From contig NZ_MRCD01000061.1 of NCBI RefSeq assembly GCF_001904745.1, positions 1-55,992 of the forward strand: DNA of 55,992 bases, written 5' to 3'. This DNA is from Calothrix sp. HK-06. Lineage in GTDB: Bacteria; Cyanobacteriota; Cyanobacteriia; Cyanobacteriales; Nostocaceae. The notes under the pieces were generated by a model. It saw nothing but the letters and a program-made list of their open reading frames with translations, was not told the origin of the DNA and did no database searches. Shown here piece by piece: positions 35,762 through 44,108 of the stretch. How positions within the stretch are numbered: position 1 is the first letter of the stretch; each line of letters opens with the position of its first letter. The translations under genes were made by a program, and so were the position numbers.

Positions 35762-35911
35762 ATGCAAAAGACAGACGATCAAAAAAGATTCTTTTCGCGC
35801 TATTTATCTTTGGCGCCTGTTCTCGCTGTAGTATCGGTATCAGTAGCTTTTACTATTTGGGCAGTATTTAATAACTTCTTTCCTGACCTTTTGTTTCATC
35901 CTTTACCGTAA
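35762..35911 (+). CDS. psaJ: Divergent photosystem I subunit IX-like protein (PsaJ paralogue)
   Basis: A 49-residue single-span membrane protein. The start (RYLSLAPVLAVV) and end (FNNFFPDLLFHPLP) match PsaJ, which binds antenna chlorophylls at the edge of photosystem I next to PsaF. The alignment needs no gaps. The middle differs: canonical PsaJ has a TITAGILIEFNRF-type span with a chlorophyll-ligating Glu (Glu28 in Thermosynechococcus, from memory), here replaced by Val35 in FTIWAVFNNF. The His of FHPL (His46) is kept. psaF, the usual operon partner, is absent. GAAAGGA precedes the ATG. It is probably a second, specialised or degenerating copy and not the main PsaJ. Confidence 0.8.
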   Translation: MQKTDDQKRFFSRYLSLAPVLAVVSVSVAFTIWAVFNNFFPDLLFHPLP

Positions 35912-35920
35912 AGAAGTTTA

Positions 35921-35955
35921 ATCCCCCTAACCCCCCTTGATAAGGGGGGCTAAGA
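35921..35955. repeat. CCCCCTAACCCCCC/GGGGGG repeat
   Basis: AATCCCCCTAACCCCCCTTGATAAGGGGGG-type inverted repeat between the psaJ-like and minE stops. It is a likely bidirectional terminator, and the same family occurs at 2850-2920 and 55959-55990. Confidence 0.65.
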
Positions 35956-35976
35956 ATATAAAGCAAATTTATTAAT

Positions 35977-36276
35977 TTAAACTTTCTCGCTAGTCGTTTC
36001 CTCTTCAGAAGTAGAATCTTTGACTCTACGAATAGGCAAATTAGCAATCAAAGCAGTAGTGCGTTGATTGCTTTCGAGCGAGAATTCTAAGCCTTCGGTT
36101 TCTACTTCCACGTAGCGACAAACAATTTCAAGGATTTCTTGCCGCATTTTCTCTATCATTTGAGGACTCAAATCAGCACGGTCATGAGCAATTACCAGTT
36201 GCAGGCGACGTTTGACTTCACTGCGACTGGTATCGTTACTGCGGGAAAAAAGACGTTCTATAAATTCGAGAATCAT
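35977..36276 (-). CDS. minE: Cell division topological specificity factor MinE
   Basis: A 99-residue MinE. The N-terminal amphipathic part ([37 protein letters not shown]) binds membrane and MinD. The C-terminal part ([22 protein letters not shown]) is the dimerising topological domain. It stimulates MinD ATPase to restrict the division inhibitor to sites away from mid-cell. It is the last gene of minC-minD-minE, with 30 bases between minD and minE. Confidence 0.96.
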   Translation of the reverse strand: MILEFIERLFSRSNDTSRSEVKRRLQLVIAHDRADLSPQMIEKMRQEILEIVCRYVEVETEGLEFSLESNQRTTALIANLPIRRVKDSTSEEETTSEKV

Positions 36277-36306
36277 TGCATCTGCGAAAGTGCAAGGGTG
36301 GAAGTA

Positions 36307-37113
36307 TTAAATAATCTTTGTCCACAACAGCTTGCGGAGTCGGGCAAAGATGTTTTCGCTTTGCGAGTCAAGGTCAAGAAACTCAACGGTTTCCCCTTCC
36401 AATCTACGAACGATGTTTTCAAACGCCGTTGCAGCTAAGGATGGAGTATCAGATAACACAAGAGGCTCACCGCGATTAGTCGAGACAATTACGCGCTCGT
36501 CGTCAGGGATTACACCAATTAGAGGAATTGCTAGTAGTTCCTGAACATCCTGTACAGACATCATATCATTTGCTCGTACCATTGCTGGACGAATGCGATT
36601 GATAATCAAATGTGCGCGCTTAACGCCTTGTGCTTCTAATAACCCAACCACACGGTCAGCATCACGAACGGCAGAAATTTCTGGAGTTGTGACGATTAAA
36701 GCTTCTTTTGCTGGTGCTATCGCATTTTTAAATCCGTTTTCAATACCAGCAGGACTATCAATAATTACATACTGATACTTTTGTGCTAGCGCATTCACCA
36801 ACAACTTCATTTGGTCGGGTGTAACTGCTTCTTTGCTACGGTTTTGTGCAGCGGGTAGAAGTACAAGATTTGGTTGACGTTTATCTTTGACCAAAGCTTG
36901 TTCTAATCGACACTCACGTGCCAATACCTCGACCGCAGTATAAACAATACGGTTTTCCAAGCCAAGGAGTAAATCGAGATTTCGTAGCCCAAAGTCAGCA
37001 TCGACGAGTGCTACTTGTCGTCCCATTTTGGCTATTGCCATCCCTAAATTAGCTGAAACCGTGGTTTTACCCACTCCTCCTTTGCCGGAGGTAATAACAA
37101 TAATCCGAGTCAT
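36307..37113 (-). CDS. minD: Septum site-determining ATPase MinD
   Basis: A 268-residue ParA-like ATPase with a deviant Walker A (SGKGGVGKTTVSANLG), conserved switch regions (LVDADFGLRNLDLLLG, VIIDSPAGIENG) and a C-terminal amphipathic membrane-targeting helix (NIFARLRKLLWTKI). Membrane-bound MinD-ATP recruits MinC. Its length is standard. It lies between minC and minE on the same strand. Confidence 0.97.
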   Translation of the reverse strand: MTRIIVITSGKGGVGKTTVSANLGMAIAKMGRQVALVDADFGLRNLDLLLGLENRIVYTAVEVLARECRLEQALVKDKRQPNLVLLPAAQNRSKEAVTPDQMKLLVNALAQKYQYVIIDSPAGIENGFKNAIAPAKEALIVTTPEISAVRDADRVVGLLEAQGVKRAHLIINRIRPAMVRANDMMSVQDVQELLAIPLIGVIPDDERVIVSTNRGEPLVLSDTPSLAATAFENIVRRLEGETVEFLDLDSQSENIFARLRKLLWTKII

Positions 37114-37243
37114 GATAAAAGCGCGCTCGATTTAAGACTCAAACAATATACCGAAGTATGAATAAGAAGTATAAAACAAGAAGCACGAAGGATAATCATT
37201 AAGTATTAATTTTTTACCTGTTGATTATCCTTTTCTTTTTTTA

Positions 37244-38638
37244 TTATTCTACTTTTAATGGCTGTTGACTAATCTTACTCAATCTTGAGAAATCAGCAGC
37301 TTTTGCGATACGAATCCCTCCTGATGTAACATATGCCACTTCGGGATGAAATTGTGTTGGTGCTTTTTCCGGTGCCCGTGCCACAGCATCGGCAATACGA
37401 AGCTGTGTTGGTTCCATTTGTAACGCCATAATTAAACACTCGCTGTTGCCATCGGCGCCAGCATGAGCCACTCCACGCAAACGACCCCAAACTAAAATAT
37501 CGCCTGAAGCAACTACAATACCACCAGGATTAACATCCCCCAAGATAATAACAGTACCAGGATGACGAATTTCTACACCCGAACGGATTGTCATCTCCAT
37601 ATATAGCGGTTCTGCTGAAGGAGTTACAACATTTTTATCCTCAGAAAAAGAAATTTTGGGCGCCAGTTGCAGTTGCTCGACAGAATAACCCGCAGTCACA
37701 GCAGCTACGGCAGTTTGCCTTCGACTCGTTGCTACAGATTTTAATTGAAGCTCTACTTCTTTTAAAGATTCCGCAAGCTCTTGGAGTTGTCTCGCATCGA
37801 GTAATCTATCACCGGCAACTAAATGTACGCTTGTATTAGCTACACGCAAACGGTCACCACCATTTAAACGCTGCTTAAGCTGTTGCCAAATTTCTGACCA
37901 ACTGTACTCGCTAATACTAATTTGCGACTCTTTGGGTAAAATTATTACCAGTCGTTCGGCTTCGGTTTTAAACTGTACCTGAACATTACGATTGGGAAGA
38001 GGCTTTGGTAAAGAATCTAACGATGTAATATCTTCATCAAGATTAAAGTTAGAAATAATACCTTCTTCAACAGTATCTTCAACAGGTAATTCCGATTTTT
38101 CTTCGGAACTATCTGCTTGCACAACTTCTTCACTACCAGGAGGAGGTAACTCTTTTTGCTCGAATACTGTAATAGGAAGGTCTTCAGGAGGTAACTCAGC
38201 TTCTACTATCTTTGTATTTTGAGAGGGGGTATCTAATTGTTGTTGTTCTGTTTCTAATGGTACTTGTGTATTGTAAACAACATCAGAATTTACGTCGCTC
38301 GTCATCCTTACCTCTCTATCATCAAGTAGTGAATCTACTTTATACTCAGCAACTGGGGTAGACAGGTATGTTGGAATACTTGTTTCCACAACAATGCTAT
38401 TATCTTCTAACTTTTGTTCGTTGTCAGAAGCTACAAGTGTTTCAGGATTTGCCAAACTAGAGATAAAGTGATTACCGTCATCAACAGTTGGACTAGAAAT
38501 AAAATGCAGCACAGTATTTACTTCTGCTTCTGGAAGAACCGGGTTTATATCTTCATCAAATTCCTTTTGATAAATTAATGCTGGTTCCAAATTATTGGGA
38601 TTTGATTCTAAGTTGGGAGTTGCAGAATCATAAGTCAT
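37244..38638 (-). CDS. minC: Septum site-determining protein MinC with long acidic N-terminal extension
   Basis: The C-terminal third is a clear MinC beta-helix domain (EIRHPGTVIILGDVNPGGIVV, ASGDILVWGRLRGVAHAG), preceded by a MinC N-like domain from about residue 220 (VQFKTEAERLVIILP, SWSEIWQQLKQRLNGG). Before these lie some 200 residues rich in Glu, Asp, Ser, Pro and Val, with no fold in sight, far more than in E. coli MinC (231 residues in all). The ATG at 38636-38638 (MTYDSATPNLES) is preferred to the upstream one at 38659. MinC blocks FtsZ polymerisation. It is first in the minCDE order, 130 bases before minD. Confidence 0.93.
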   Translation of the reverse strand: MTYDSATPNLESNPNNLEPALIYQKEFDEDINPVLPEAEVNTVLHFISSPTVDDGNHFISSLANPETLVASDNEQKLEDNSIVVETSIPTYLSTPVAEYKVDSLLDDREVRMTSDVNSDVVYNTQVPLETEQQQLDTPSQNTKIVEAELPPEDLPITVFEQKELPPPGSEEVVQADSSEEKSELPVEDTVEEGIISNFNLDEDITSLDSLPKPLPNRNVQVQFKTEAERLVIILPKESQISISEYSWSEIWQQLKQRLNGGDRLRVANTSVHLVAGDRLLDARQLQELAESLKEVELQLKSVATSRRQTAVAAVTAGYSVEQLQLAPKISFSEDKNVVTPSAEPLYMEMTIRSGVEIRHPGTVIILGDVNPGGIVVASGDILVWGRLRGVAHAGADGNSECLIMALQMEPTQLRIADAVARAPEKAPTQFHPEVAYVTSGGIRIAKAADFSRLSKISQQPLKVE

Positions 38639-38697
38639 GATACACCAGCCAAAAAACACTTTTATTTAACTTCGAGGCATCCTGTTACTAGGATAGT

Positions 38698-38765
38698 AGA
38701 AACCTGGTTTCTTTTTGAGATATTGTAATAAAAATGACAACTTGGTGTAGAAACCAGGTTTCTTT
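38698..38765. repeat. Pair of AGAAACC(T/A)GGTTTCT palindromes
   Basis: AGAAACCTGGTTTCT at 38698-38712 and AGAAACCAGGTTTCT at 38749-38763, with 36 bases between. They stand between the DUF1537 stop and minC start region on the minus strand, and the second is immediately before the DUF1537 stop codon. They are likely terminators of the DUF1537 transcript and belong to the same family as at 5715. Confidence 0.7.
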
Positions 38766-40080
38766 AGATTTTGGTAAGTCTTTTATAAACTGTAGCCAAA
38801 GCTGAGTCATCACCAACATTACCAGGAAACAACACAACTGGTAGATTTGAGTAACGTGGATGGTCATTTGGAGTTGTTACCATAGAGCAACCTGCTAAAA
38901 TTTGACCTAGTAACCGTGCGGATGTTAAAGCTAGACCTGAGCTTAGAACGTCATTCGATGTAATTCCACCTTTACTTATCAAAAATCCGATATCTTCGGG
39001 TAAACCCCTGACTATATCCATTAGTAAATTGGAAACTTTGGCGCCAAAGTCTAATCGAGTTTTAACGTCAGGGAAAGTTAGTTCAGTACGACTAGTATAT
39101 ATTACAGGAGTTTTGCCTTCTGAATGTACGGCGCCTATAGCTAGTAGAGTATCAGATAAAAGTCCCGCTTCGTTACCATTATTGATTAACTTAGCTACAT
39201 CTATTTCAATCCCAGTAATACCTTCAGCTTGTAATAATTTTTCTAATTGCTGAGTTGTTTTTTTAACATGTGACCCCACAATAACAGCACCGGGTTTACC
39301 TCTACGTACATACTGTGCCATATCTTGGGCGCCGATTGGTTGGGGTGGTAAAGCAGCGAGTGCAGTTAATATACTGGCAGCACTGCGAAACAAAAAGCGT
39401 TTTCCCTGACTTGCTGCGGATAAAATATCTTGGGCAAACTTATCTAAGTCAGCTTGGGTTTCACCATCGACAACACAGCATTGATTATTATGAAGATTCA
39501 TTAAGCGCTCTTTACTACCCGCACGAATATCAGATAGTAAAAACCTCTCTACAGAATCTGCTGGTATTTTACCCTTGGTTTTTTCTTCAGCGTACTTGGG
39601 CAAATAACTATAACTATAAGCAAATACAGAATCGCGCGCAAATTCGGTTTCATGTACTGGAGTGGGAACTCCATCAATAATCAAATAATGTATACTGTCA
39701 CGGGTAATGCGACCACCTTCAAAAAACGCAGGTACTAAAAAGTGAGCATCAAAGGGGCCAAGTTCAGAGGCAATAACGTCAGTTTCGATAGGGTAATGTC
39801 CTCGTAATGTAGAATCAGAACGACTAACGACTAAAAAATCTTCAATATTTTCTGCCTCAATGGCAATTTTCAAATTATGACAAACTTCTTTTGTAACCTC
39901 AGCAGCAGCTTCGGGAGTTAAAGACCGAGTATTAGTTAACACAAAAAATATCGGTGAATCATCGCGCAAACCGAGACGTAAAGTGTCCACATTCCAGCGC
40001 ATCAAAAGCAGGCAACTGTGGACAGTTTGCGAACCCGTTGGGTCATCATCGAGAACGATTATTTTAGGTAAGGTTGTCAT
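38764..40080 (-). CDS. Four-carbon acid sugar kinase family protein (DUF1537)
   Basis: A 438-residue kinase of the OtnK/DtnK family, which phosphorylates four-carbon acid sugars such as erythronate or threonate. N-terminal domain: IIVLDDDPTGSQTVHSCLLL, FFVLTNTRSL, LVVSRSDSTLRGHYPIETDV and HFLVPAFFEGGR. C-terminal nucleotide domain: GAVIVGSHVKKTTQQLEKLL, FLISKGGITSNDVLSSGLAL and VTTPNDHPRYSNLPVVLFPGNVG. The catabolic partner genes (dehydrogenase, aldolase) usually found with it are absent. The four-carbon substrate is therefore unproven. It starts 7 bases after the neighbouring membrane-protein gene, suggesting one transcript. Confidence 0.9.
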   Translation of the reverse strand: MTTLPKIIVLDDDPTGSQTVHSCLLLMRWNVDTLRLGLRDDSPIFFVLTNTRSLTPEAAAEVTKEVCHNLKIAIEAENIEDFLVVSRSDSTLRGHYPIETDVIASELGPFDAHFLVPAFFEGGRITRDSIHYLIIDGVPTPVHETEFARDSVFAYSYSYLPKYAEEKTKGKIPADSVERFLLSDIRAGSKERLMNLHNNQCCVVDGETQADLDKFAQDILSAASQGKRFLFRSAASILTALAALPPQPIGAQDMAQYVRRGKPGAVIVGSHVKKTTQQLEKLLQAEGITGIEIDVAKLINNGNEAGLLSDTLLAIGAVHSEGKTPVIYTSRTELTFPDVKTRLDFGAKVSNLLMDIVRGLPEDIGFLISKGGITSNDVLSSGLALTSARLLGQILAGCSMVTTPNDHPRYSNLPVVLFPGNVGDDSALATVYKRLTKI

Positions 40081-40087
40081 TTTTTAC

Positions 40088-40777
40088 TCAACGCTGCGAC
40101 TGTAGTTTTCTAATTTCTGCTTGCACGTCGATAGCAATCTGTAATGATTGATTAAGAAGTTGAGCATATTCGCTCGCTTCTGTACTAACTTGCATTGCTT
40201 GCAGGTTAGATAAATTATTTATAGATAATTCTTGATTATTGGCAAGCAGTTCTTTATTATCCCGCAAAATACGTTCAGTTTTTAACGCGCGTACCAAATC
40301 TTCGCGAATTAACTGTAGTCCTGAAATAACTTTTTCCCGGTCTTCGATATGTGAAGTTTTATTTCCTGATGTTGCTAATTGGTCATTTAGATGGATTGAT
40401 TGGATTACTGCATGGTATCTATCGACTTCATCTAAAAGTACTGTTACAACTTTTGGACATGTTTTTAGGCGCCAGAACCAACGTCCAAATAGTACTAGTA
40501 TTGGTACGATGATTATTAAAGCAAGTCCTAGCGGTATAGATGTACCGATTGTAGGTAATATTAGAAAAGCATAAATAAATCCGACTATAAGGGGAGTTAG
40601 TGCAAGAGCAACCATTAGCTCATTGCCAATAAATCCTAAACGCTTCTTTTTGTCGCGCATTATTGAAGGTCGAAACACTTCATCCGGGTCAAACCCTGTT
40701 AAACGTCTGAGTTCCCCCTTACTAATTTCTAAACCGAGTAAGTCTGTTTCCACGATAATTTTCCTTATGTAGCACAC
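40088..40777 (-). CDS. Conserved two-span membrane protein of unknown function
   Basis: A 229-residue protein. A soluble N-terminal part (LEISKGELRRLTGFDPDEVFRPS) is followed by two hydrophobic spans (LMVALALTPLIVGFIYAFLIL; PLGLALIIIVPILVLFGRWFW) and a long helical, coiled-coil-like C-terminus. I recognise no named domain. The ATG at 40777 opens the frame, but a GTG eight codons later (VETDLLGLEI) may be the true start. It ends 7 bases before the DUF1537 kinase gene and is probably cotranscribed with it. Confidence 0.7.
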   Translation of the reverse strand: MCYIRKIIVETDLLGLEISKGELRRLTGFDPDEVFRPSIMRDKKKRLGFIGNELMVALALTPLIVGFIYAFLILPTIGTSIPLGLALIIIVPILVLFGRWFWRLKTCPKVVTVLLDEVDRYHAVIQSIHLNDQLATSGNKTSHIEDREKVISGLQLIREDLVRALKTERILRDNKELLANNQELSINNLSNLQAMQVSTEASEYAQLLNQSLQIAIDVQAEIRKLQSQR

Positions 40778-41248
40778 TTAATTCTAAATGGAAAAAAGGT
40801 TGCGTATAGAGGTTAACTCCATTCACAACCCAGGTAGAATGCTTGGATGCATGAGGAAAATGCACCTTAATCACTTACGTACTGTAGGAATGCGATATAC
40901 GAGTATACGCACGTCGCATCTATTAAGAGACTACAAGAGTAAAATGTATATTTCGTGAAGATTGGCAACGGATATAACGGATGTAACGGATAGTTAATAA
41001 TATCCTTGTATATATTAATTTCAGTAATCTTGTAGCATAGGCGTCTCGCCTGTGCAGTCATTATATTAAATGTTAATATTTTTACCACAGAGTCACAGAG
41101 AATACAGAGAGGAGAGTTAGACAAATTTATAATTGGCGCCATATAGACAAAAAATGGTTTTTTATAGATGCAGGTGCCTAAAAGCATAAACCAATGATAT
41201 AAAAGTGAGCTTATACTGTATCCATATATCAGATATCATAATTTTAAG
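40778..41248. other. Spacer with spacer-type repeats
   Basis: About 470 bases. A 106-codon minus-strand frame (40867-41187) has no family resemblance and a composition like noncoding DNA, so I do not call it. A GCATAGGCGTCTCGCCTGTGC inverted repeat (near 41036-41056) belongs to the GCCTGT spacer-repeat group, and CACAGAGTCACAGAG-type sequence lies near 41084. Confidence 0.4.
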
Positions 41249-41386
41249 ATGCCAAGAAAAAAACTTGACCGTACAACGGTTCTAGCAAGAGTGGCGCCTA
41301 CAACGCCAGATAAAATAAAGGAAATAGCTAAAAAATTAGGTTATACATATGCTGGAGAAGGTTCAACTGGGAGGGAAGAAAAATAA
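41249..41386 (+). pseudogene. Small conserved basic protein, probably cut at its C-terminus
   Basis: A 45-residue frame: MPRKKLDRTTVLARVAPTTP, then DKIKEIAKKLGYTYAGEGSTG, then REEK and stop. I recall a cyanobacterial/phage small-protein family with the same start that continues after GSTG with a hydrophobic tail (of the QFLDAIA type). That tail is missing, and the sequence turns directly into the end of a dehydrogenase fragment on the other strand. A truncated remnant is more likely than a functional protein. Confidence 0.5.
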
Positions 41387-41390
41387 CCCT

Positions 41391-41610
41391 CATAAGGAGA
41401 TGAAATATATAAGTAGAAACAATGGAAATGACAACGATAATAATGGTTAGCCACAACTTCAGGAGTATCTGCCCATATAGCCCCATTGTTAATTAAAGAG
41501 GTAGCTTTATCTTTGGTACGATTGAATATTACTAATTCATAGCCGTGAAGAAGTAGGTTAGCTGCCATCCGACTTCCCATAATTCCCATGCCAATAAAAC
41601 CAACTTTCAT
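41391..41610 (-). pseudogene. N-terminal fragment of NAD(P)-dependent beta-hydroxyacid dehydrogenase-like gene
   Basis: The first 45 or so residues are the NAD(P)-binding start of the 3-hydroxyisobutyrate/6-phosphogluconate dehydrogenase-like family: MKVGFIGMGIMGSRMAANLL, HGYELVIFNRTKDKA and INNGAIWADTPEVVA. After PEVVA the sequence loses all family resemblance (NHYYRCHFHCFYLYI). Intact members have about 290 residues. The open frame extends upstream to 41622. The fragment abuts the truncated small protein gene, so a deletion probably fused them tail to tail. Confidence 0.8.
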
Positions 41611-41738
41611 GCTTATCTCCATTGCATGTTCAGTATCATTGTACGCGCATTGTAGAGACTATAAATAAAAAACCCAGCCTCTACTTGAGAGACCGGGCGC
41701 CAACTATTATGTCATATTCAACCAATTGCAATTAATGA

Positions 41739-42167
41739 TTATGCAGAGACTTCCCCAAGGTTAACTTTGACTACCTTGTTCTTTTCTGCTTCTGACTTAG
41801 GTAATGTCAAGTTTAAAATACCATCTTTGTATTCTGCGGTTACGGCAGTGTTTTGAATACGCGCGCGTAGGGGAATTACACGTTGGAACTTGCCGTAATA
41901 AAACTCACTTCTGGTTCTGCCGTTTTCTTCGGTCTTACTTTCAGTCTTACGTTCAGCTACCACCTTAACAGCGTTTTCGGTAACTTCAATATCTACATCT
42001 TTGGCTTCAACACCAGGTAATTCTAATTTAAGATGTACTGCTTCGTCGGTTTCATGTAGTTCAGCAGCAGGAGTTCTAAATGTAGGTGCCTGCATTTCCT
42101 GAAATAATGAATCTAGTTGGCGAGTAACTGCGTTCATTTCGTTCCAAGGGTTATAACGTGCTAACAT
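41739..42167 (-). CDS. hspA: Small heat-shock protein (Hsp20/HspA)
   Basis: A 142-residue alpha-crystallin-type chaperone: N-terminal MLARYNPWNEMNAVTRQLDS, crystallin domain with AVHLKLELPGVEAKDVDIEV and YGKFQRVIPLRARIQ, then AEYKDGILNLTLPKSE and a short C-terminus. It binds unfolding proteins under heat or oxidative stress. It is the only intact gene in a remnant-rich 3-kb stretch. An AAAAGGAGGCAACC site precedes the ATG. I see no CIRCE element in the 140 bases upstream. Confidence 0.95.
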   Translation of the reverse strand: MLARYNPWNEMNAVTRQLDSLFQEMQAPTFRTPAAELHETDEAVHLKLELPGVEAKDVDIEVTENAVKVVAERKTESKTEENGRTRSEFYYGKFQRVIPLRARIQNTAVTAEYKDGILNLTLPKSEAEKNKVVKVNLGEVSA

Positions 42168-42371
42168 TTTGGTTGCCTCCTTTTCAAGTAGGTATCGATT
42201 AATTTGTTCTGTATATCGTTTCGTTATGTTCTTATAGTAATAAAGGTTGAAAGCGTTGCAAATACCGTTTATATCACTTTTATATTGATAAAAACCGAAC
42301 AGATATTTAGAGGTTATGTTAATACGAAAAACGAGGTACGGAGAACCTAACTCCCTAACTCGTCACACCCT

Positions 42372-43271
42372 TTATTCCAACAAAGCTTCTGTCTCCGCTT
42401 CAGTCTCTGGGTCTCCCTCCAACAGCAGCATTAAAGCTTCCATCTCATCCATCGCAGTTTGCAGCTTGGTCATTATCTCCGCTGCAATAATTTCCGGTTC
42501 CGGTAAATTATCCCCTGACTGTAAGCTTTCATCCCGTAACCAGGTAATATCTATATTTTCCCCACGTTTAGATATTTCTTCCCTGGTAAAACGGCGCCCG
42601 GAATCCACTTTCCCCTTCATCGACCCGCGCGCTGTTACCATTAGGGTCATCACCATAAGCTAATTCAAACGGTTTAAAATGCTCCTTGGTTAAAGGAGTG
42701 CGTTTACCAAAAACTGGCATATTGGTTCGCATATCATAGAACCATACCGCTTTTGTATTACCCTTATCACTGGCGCCACGCTGGAAGAATAGCACATTAG
42801 TTTTGACACCTTGGGCGTAAAATATCCCTGTAGGTAATCTCAATATAGTGTGCAGGTTGCATTTATCCATTAAGTCAGCGCGGATGTTACGACCTTGCCC
42901 ATCTTTAAATAATACGTTATCAGGTAATACAACTGCCGCGCGTCCTCCAGGTTTTAACCCTCTATATATATGTTGTAGGAACGCTAGCTGTTTGTTACTA
43001 GTAGGGAATGTAAAGTCCTCGCGGGTTGGTAGTCCACCTTTACCAATTTTTAATTTTGAATTGTTAGAGCCTGAGATTTAATTAATTCCACCATGCAATC
43101 AATTAAAGGACGTGGTGTAAAATATTGTCCGGCGCCAGACTTTTTCTCGGATGCATTGCGTTCTAATAAATCCTCGTATAAATCACCCAACCCCTCATAT
43201 GACGCTGAGTACCAGTCCAACTCATCAATACTTGTTACCAACTTTTTTAGTATGCGCGGTTGCCATTGCAA
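42372..43271 (-). pseudogene. hsdM: Gutted type I DNA methyltransferase gene (hsdM)
   Basis: Pieces of an N6-adenine methyltransferase of the HsdM type appear in several frames. 43050-43271 has DWYSASYEGLGDLYEDLLER and SGAGQYFTPRPLIDCMVELI (SAM-binding region). After a jump come TSNKQLAFLQHIYRGLKPGG and VLPDNVLFKDGQG (about 42880-43010), then LPTGIFYAQGVKTNVLFFQR (42568-42870) and a C-terminal scrap (42372-42656). The segment that should hold the catalytic NPPF motif is missing. In its place is a spacer-type AATTCAAAATTAAAAATT stretch at about 43050-43070. At least one frameshift lies near 42600. Certainly inactive. Confidence 0.85.
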
Positions 43272-43930
43272 TTAATATTTTTCTAGCATCATCTGACAAT
43301 GCTGCTTCTACTTTTTGTATAGCCTTAATTTGATAGTCACGCAGCGTCAAACTATAATTAAAACTTTCTTCCTGTAACTTCTGGTGTGCAGCTTCCGCAT
43401 CAACAGCCAATAAATCTTGTACACCCTGTGGTGAATACCATGTACTCAGGGAACGGCGAATATTCGACGGTTTGCGTACATCACAAAACCATATCCCGCT
43501 CTTTGTTTCCAATTGTCTTAAAAACGGGCGCCCATTGGTTGCAAACACAAACGGCACTTTATATTCCCCCCACGGGCCACCAGGTAATATCTCATTACCT
43601 CTAACTATATAACCGCGACTGTAACGCTTTGCTTGGTCGATGGCACCGTACACATCAGTACTTTGTCGTGAGCGCTTCAACGACTGCTACCACCTGTAAA
43701 CCCACACATAATATACAGATTGCTCAGAAATTGATTACGATAATGATTATATTTAGCCTTGAGTCACTTCTTCAAAGCTTTTTTGGAAAATTTCTTGCTG
43801 GTATGTAGTAACCGCGATAAAACCCCTTCATCAAAGGCAATACATAACGAGTTTTGCCAGTACCGTTAGCTCAGTGTAAGCTTGTTGTCCCAAAAACGCT
43901 GTGATTAAATCCTGACGGCGCCCTTACAAA
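43225..43930 (-). pseudogene. hsdR: Type I restriction subunit remnant (hsdR)
   Basis: The 151-codon frame (43225-43680) matches part of an EcoEI-like HsdR: IDQAKRYSRGYIVRGNEIL, KVPFVFATNGRPFLRQLETK, GIWFCDVRKPSNIRRSLSTW and YSLTLRDYQIKAIQKVE. It ends ILIAMAT, just where the Walker A motif (ATGTGKT) should begin, and then enters the hsdM remnant. Upstream, 43681-43930, other frames show a P-loop-like GTGKTRYVLPLMKGF piece, apparently from a helicase. The nuclease and motor parts are otherwise lost, and no hsdS is visible. With hsdM this marks a dead type I restriction locus. Confidence 0.75.
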
Positions 43931-44108
43931 AAGGGTTGCGGGTAGATTATACTGCCACAACCCGGATAAATGAAAACCTCACAACGTACTGTGCTAATGC
44001 TTATAAGAAACTCAGAAACCAGAGTTAATTTGCATATCGCATCTAAAAAAAGCTACACAAGCATAAGTATATTTTCCTGATGTTGGGTTACTATTGCCGC
44101 CACCCAAC
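43931..44108. repeat. Spacer with two inverted repeats downstream of crtW
   Basis: GGGTTGCGG (43933-43941) pairs with CCACAACCC (43955-43963), allowing one mismatch. Near 44080-44115 a GTTGGGT/ACCCAAC unit like that at 18388 directly follows the crtW stop on the minus strand and may terminate it. No gene is seen. Confidence 0.5.

Noticed and set aside
40867-41187. 106-codon minus-strand frame
   Set aside because: Translates spacer repeats (GCATAGGCGTCTCGCCTGTGC region); composition not protein-like.
42168-42310. CIRCE or other heat-shock operator before hspA
   Set aside because: No TTAGCACTC-N9-GAGTGCTAA-like inverted repeat is present.
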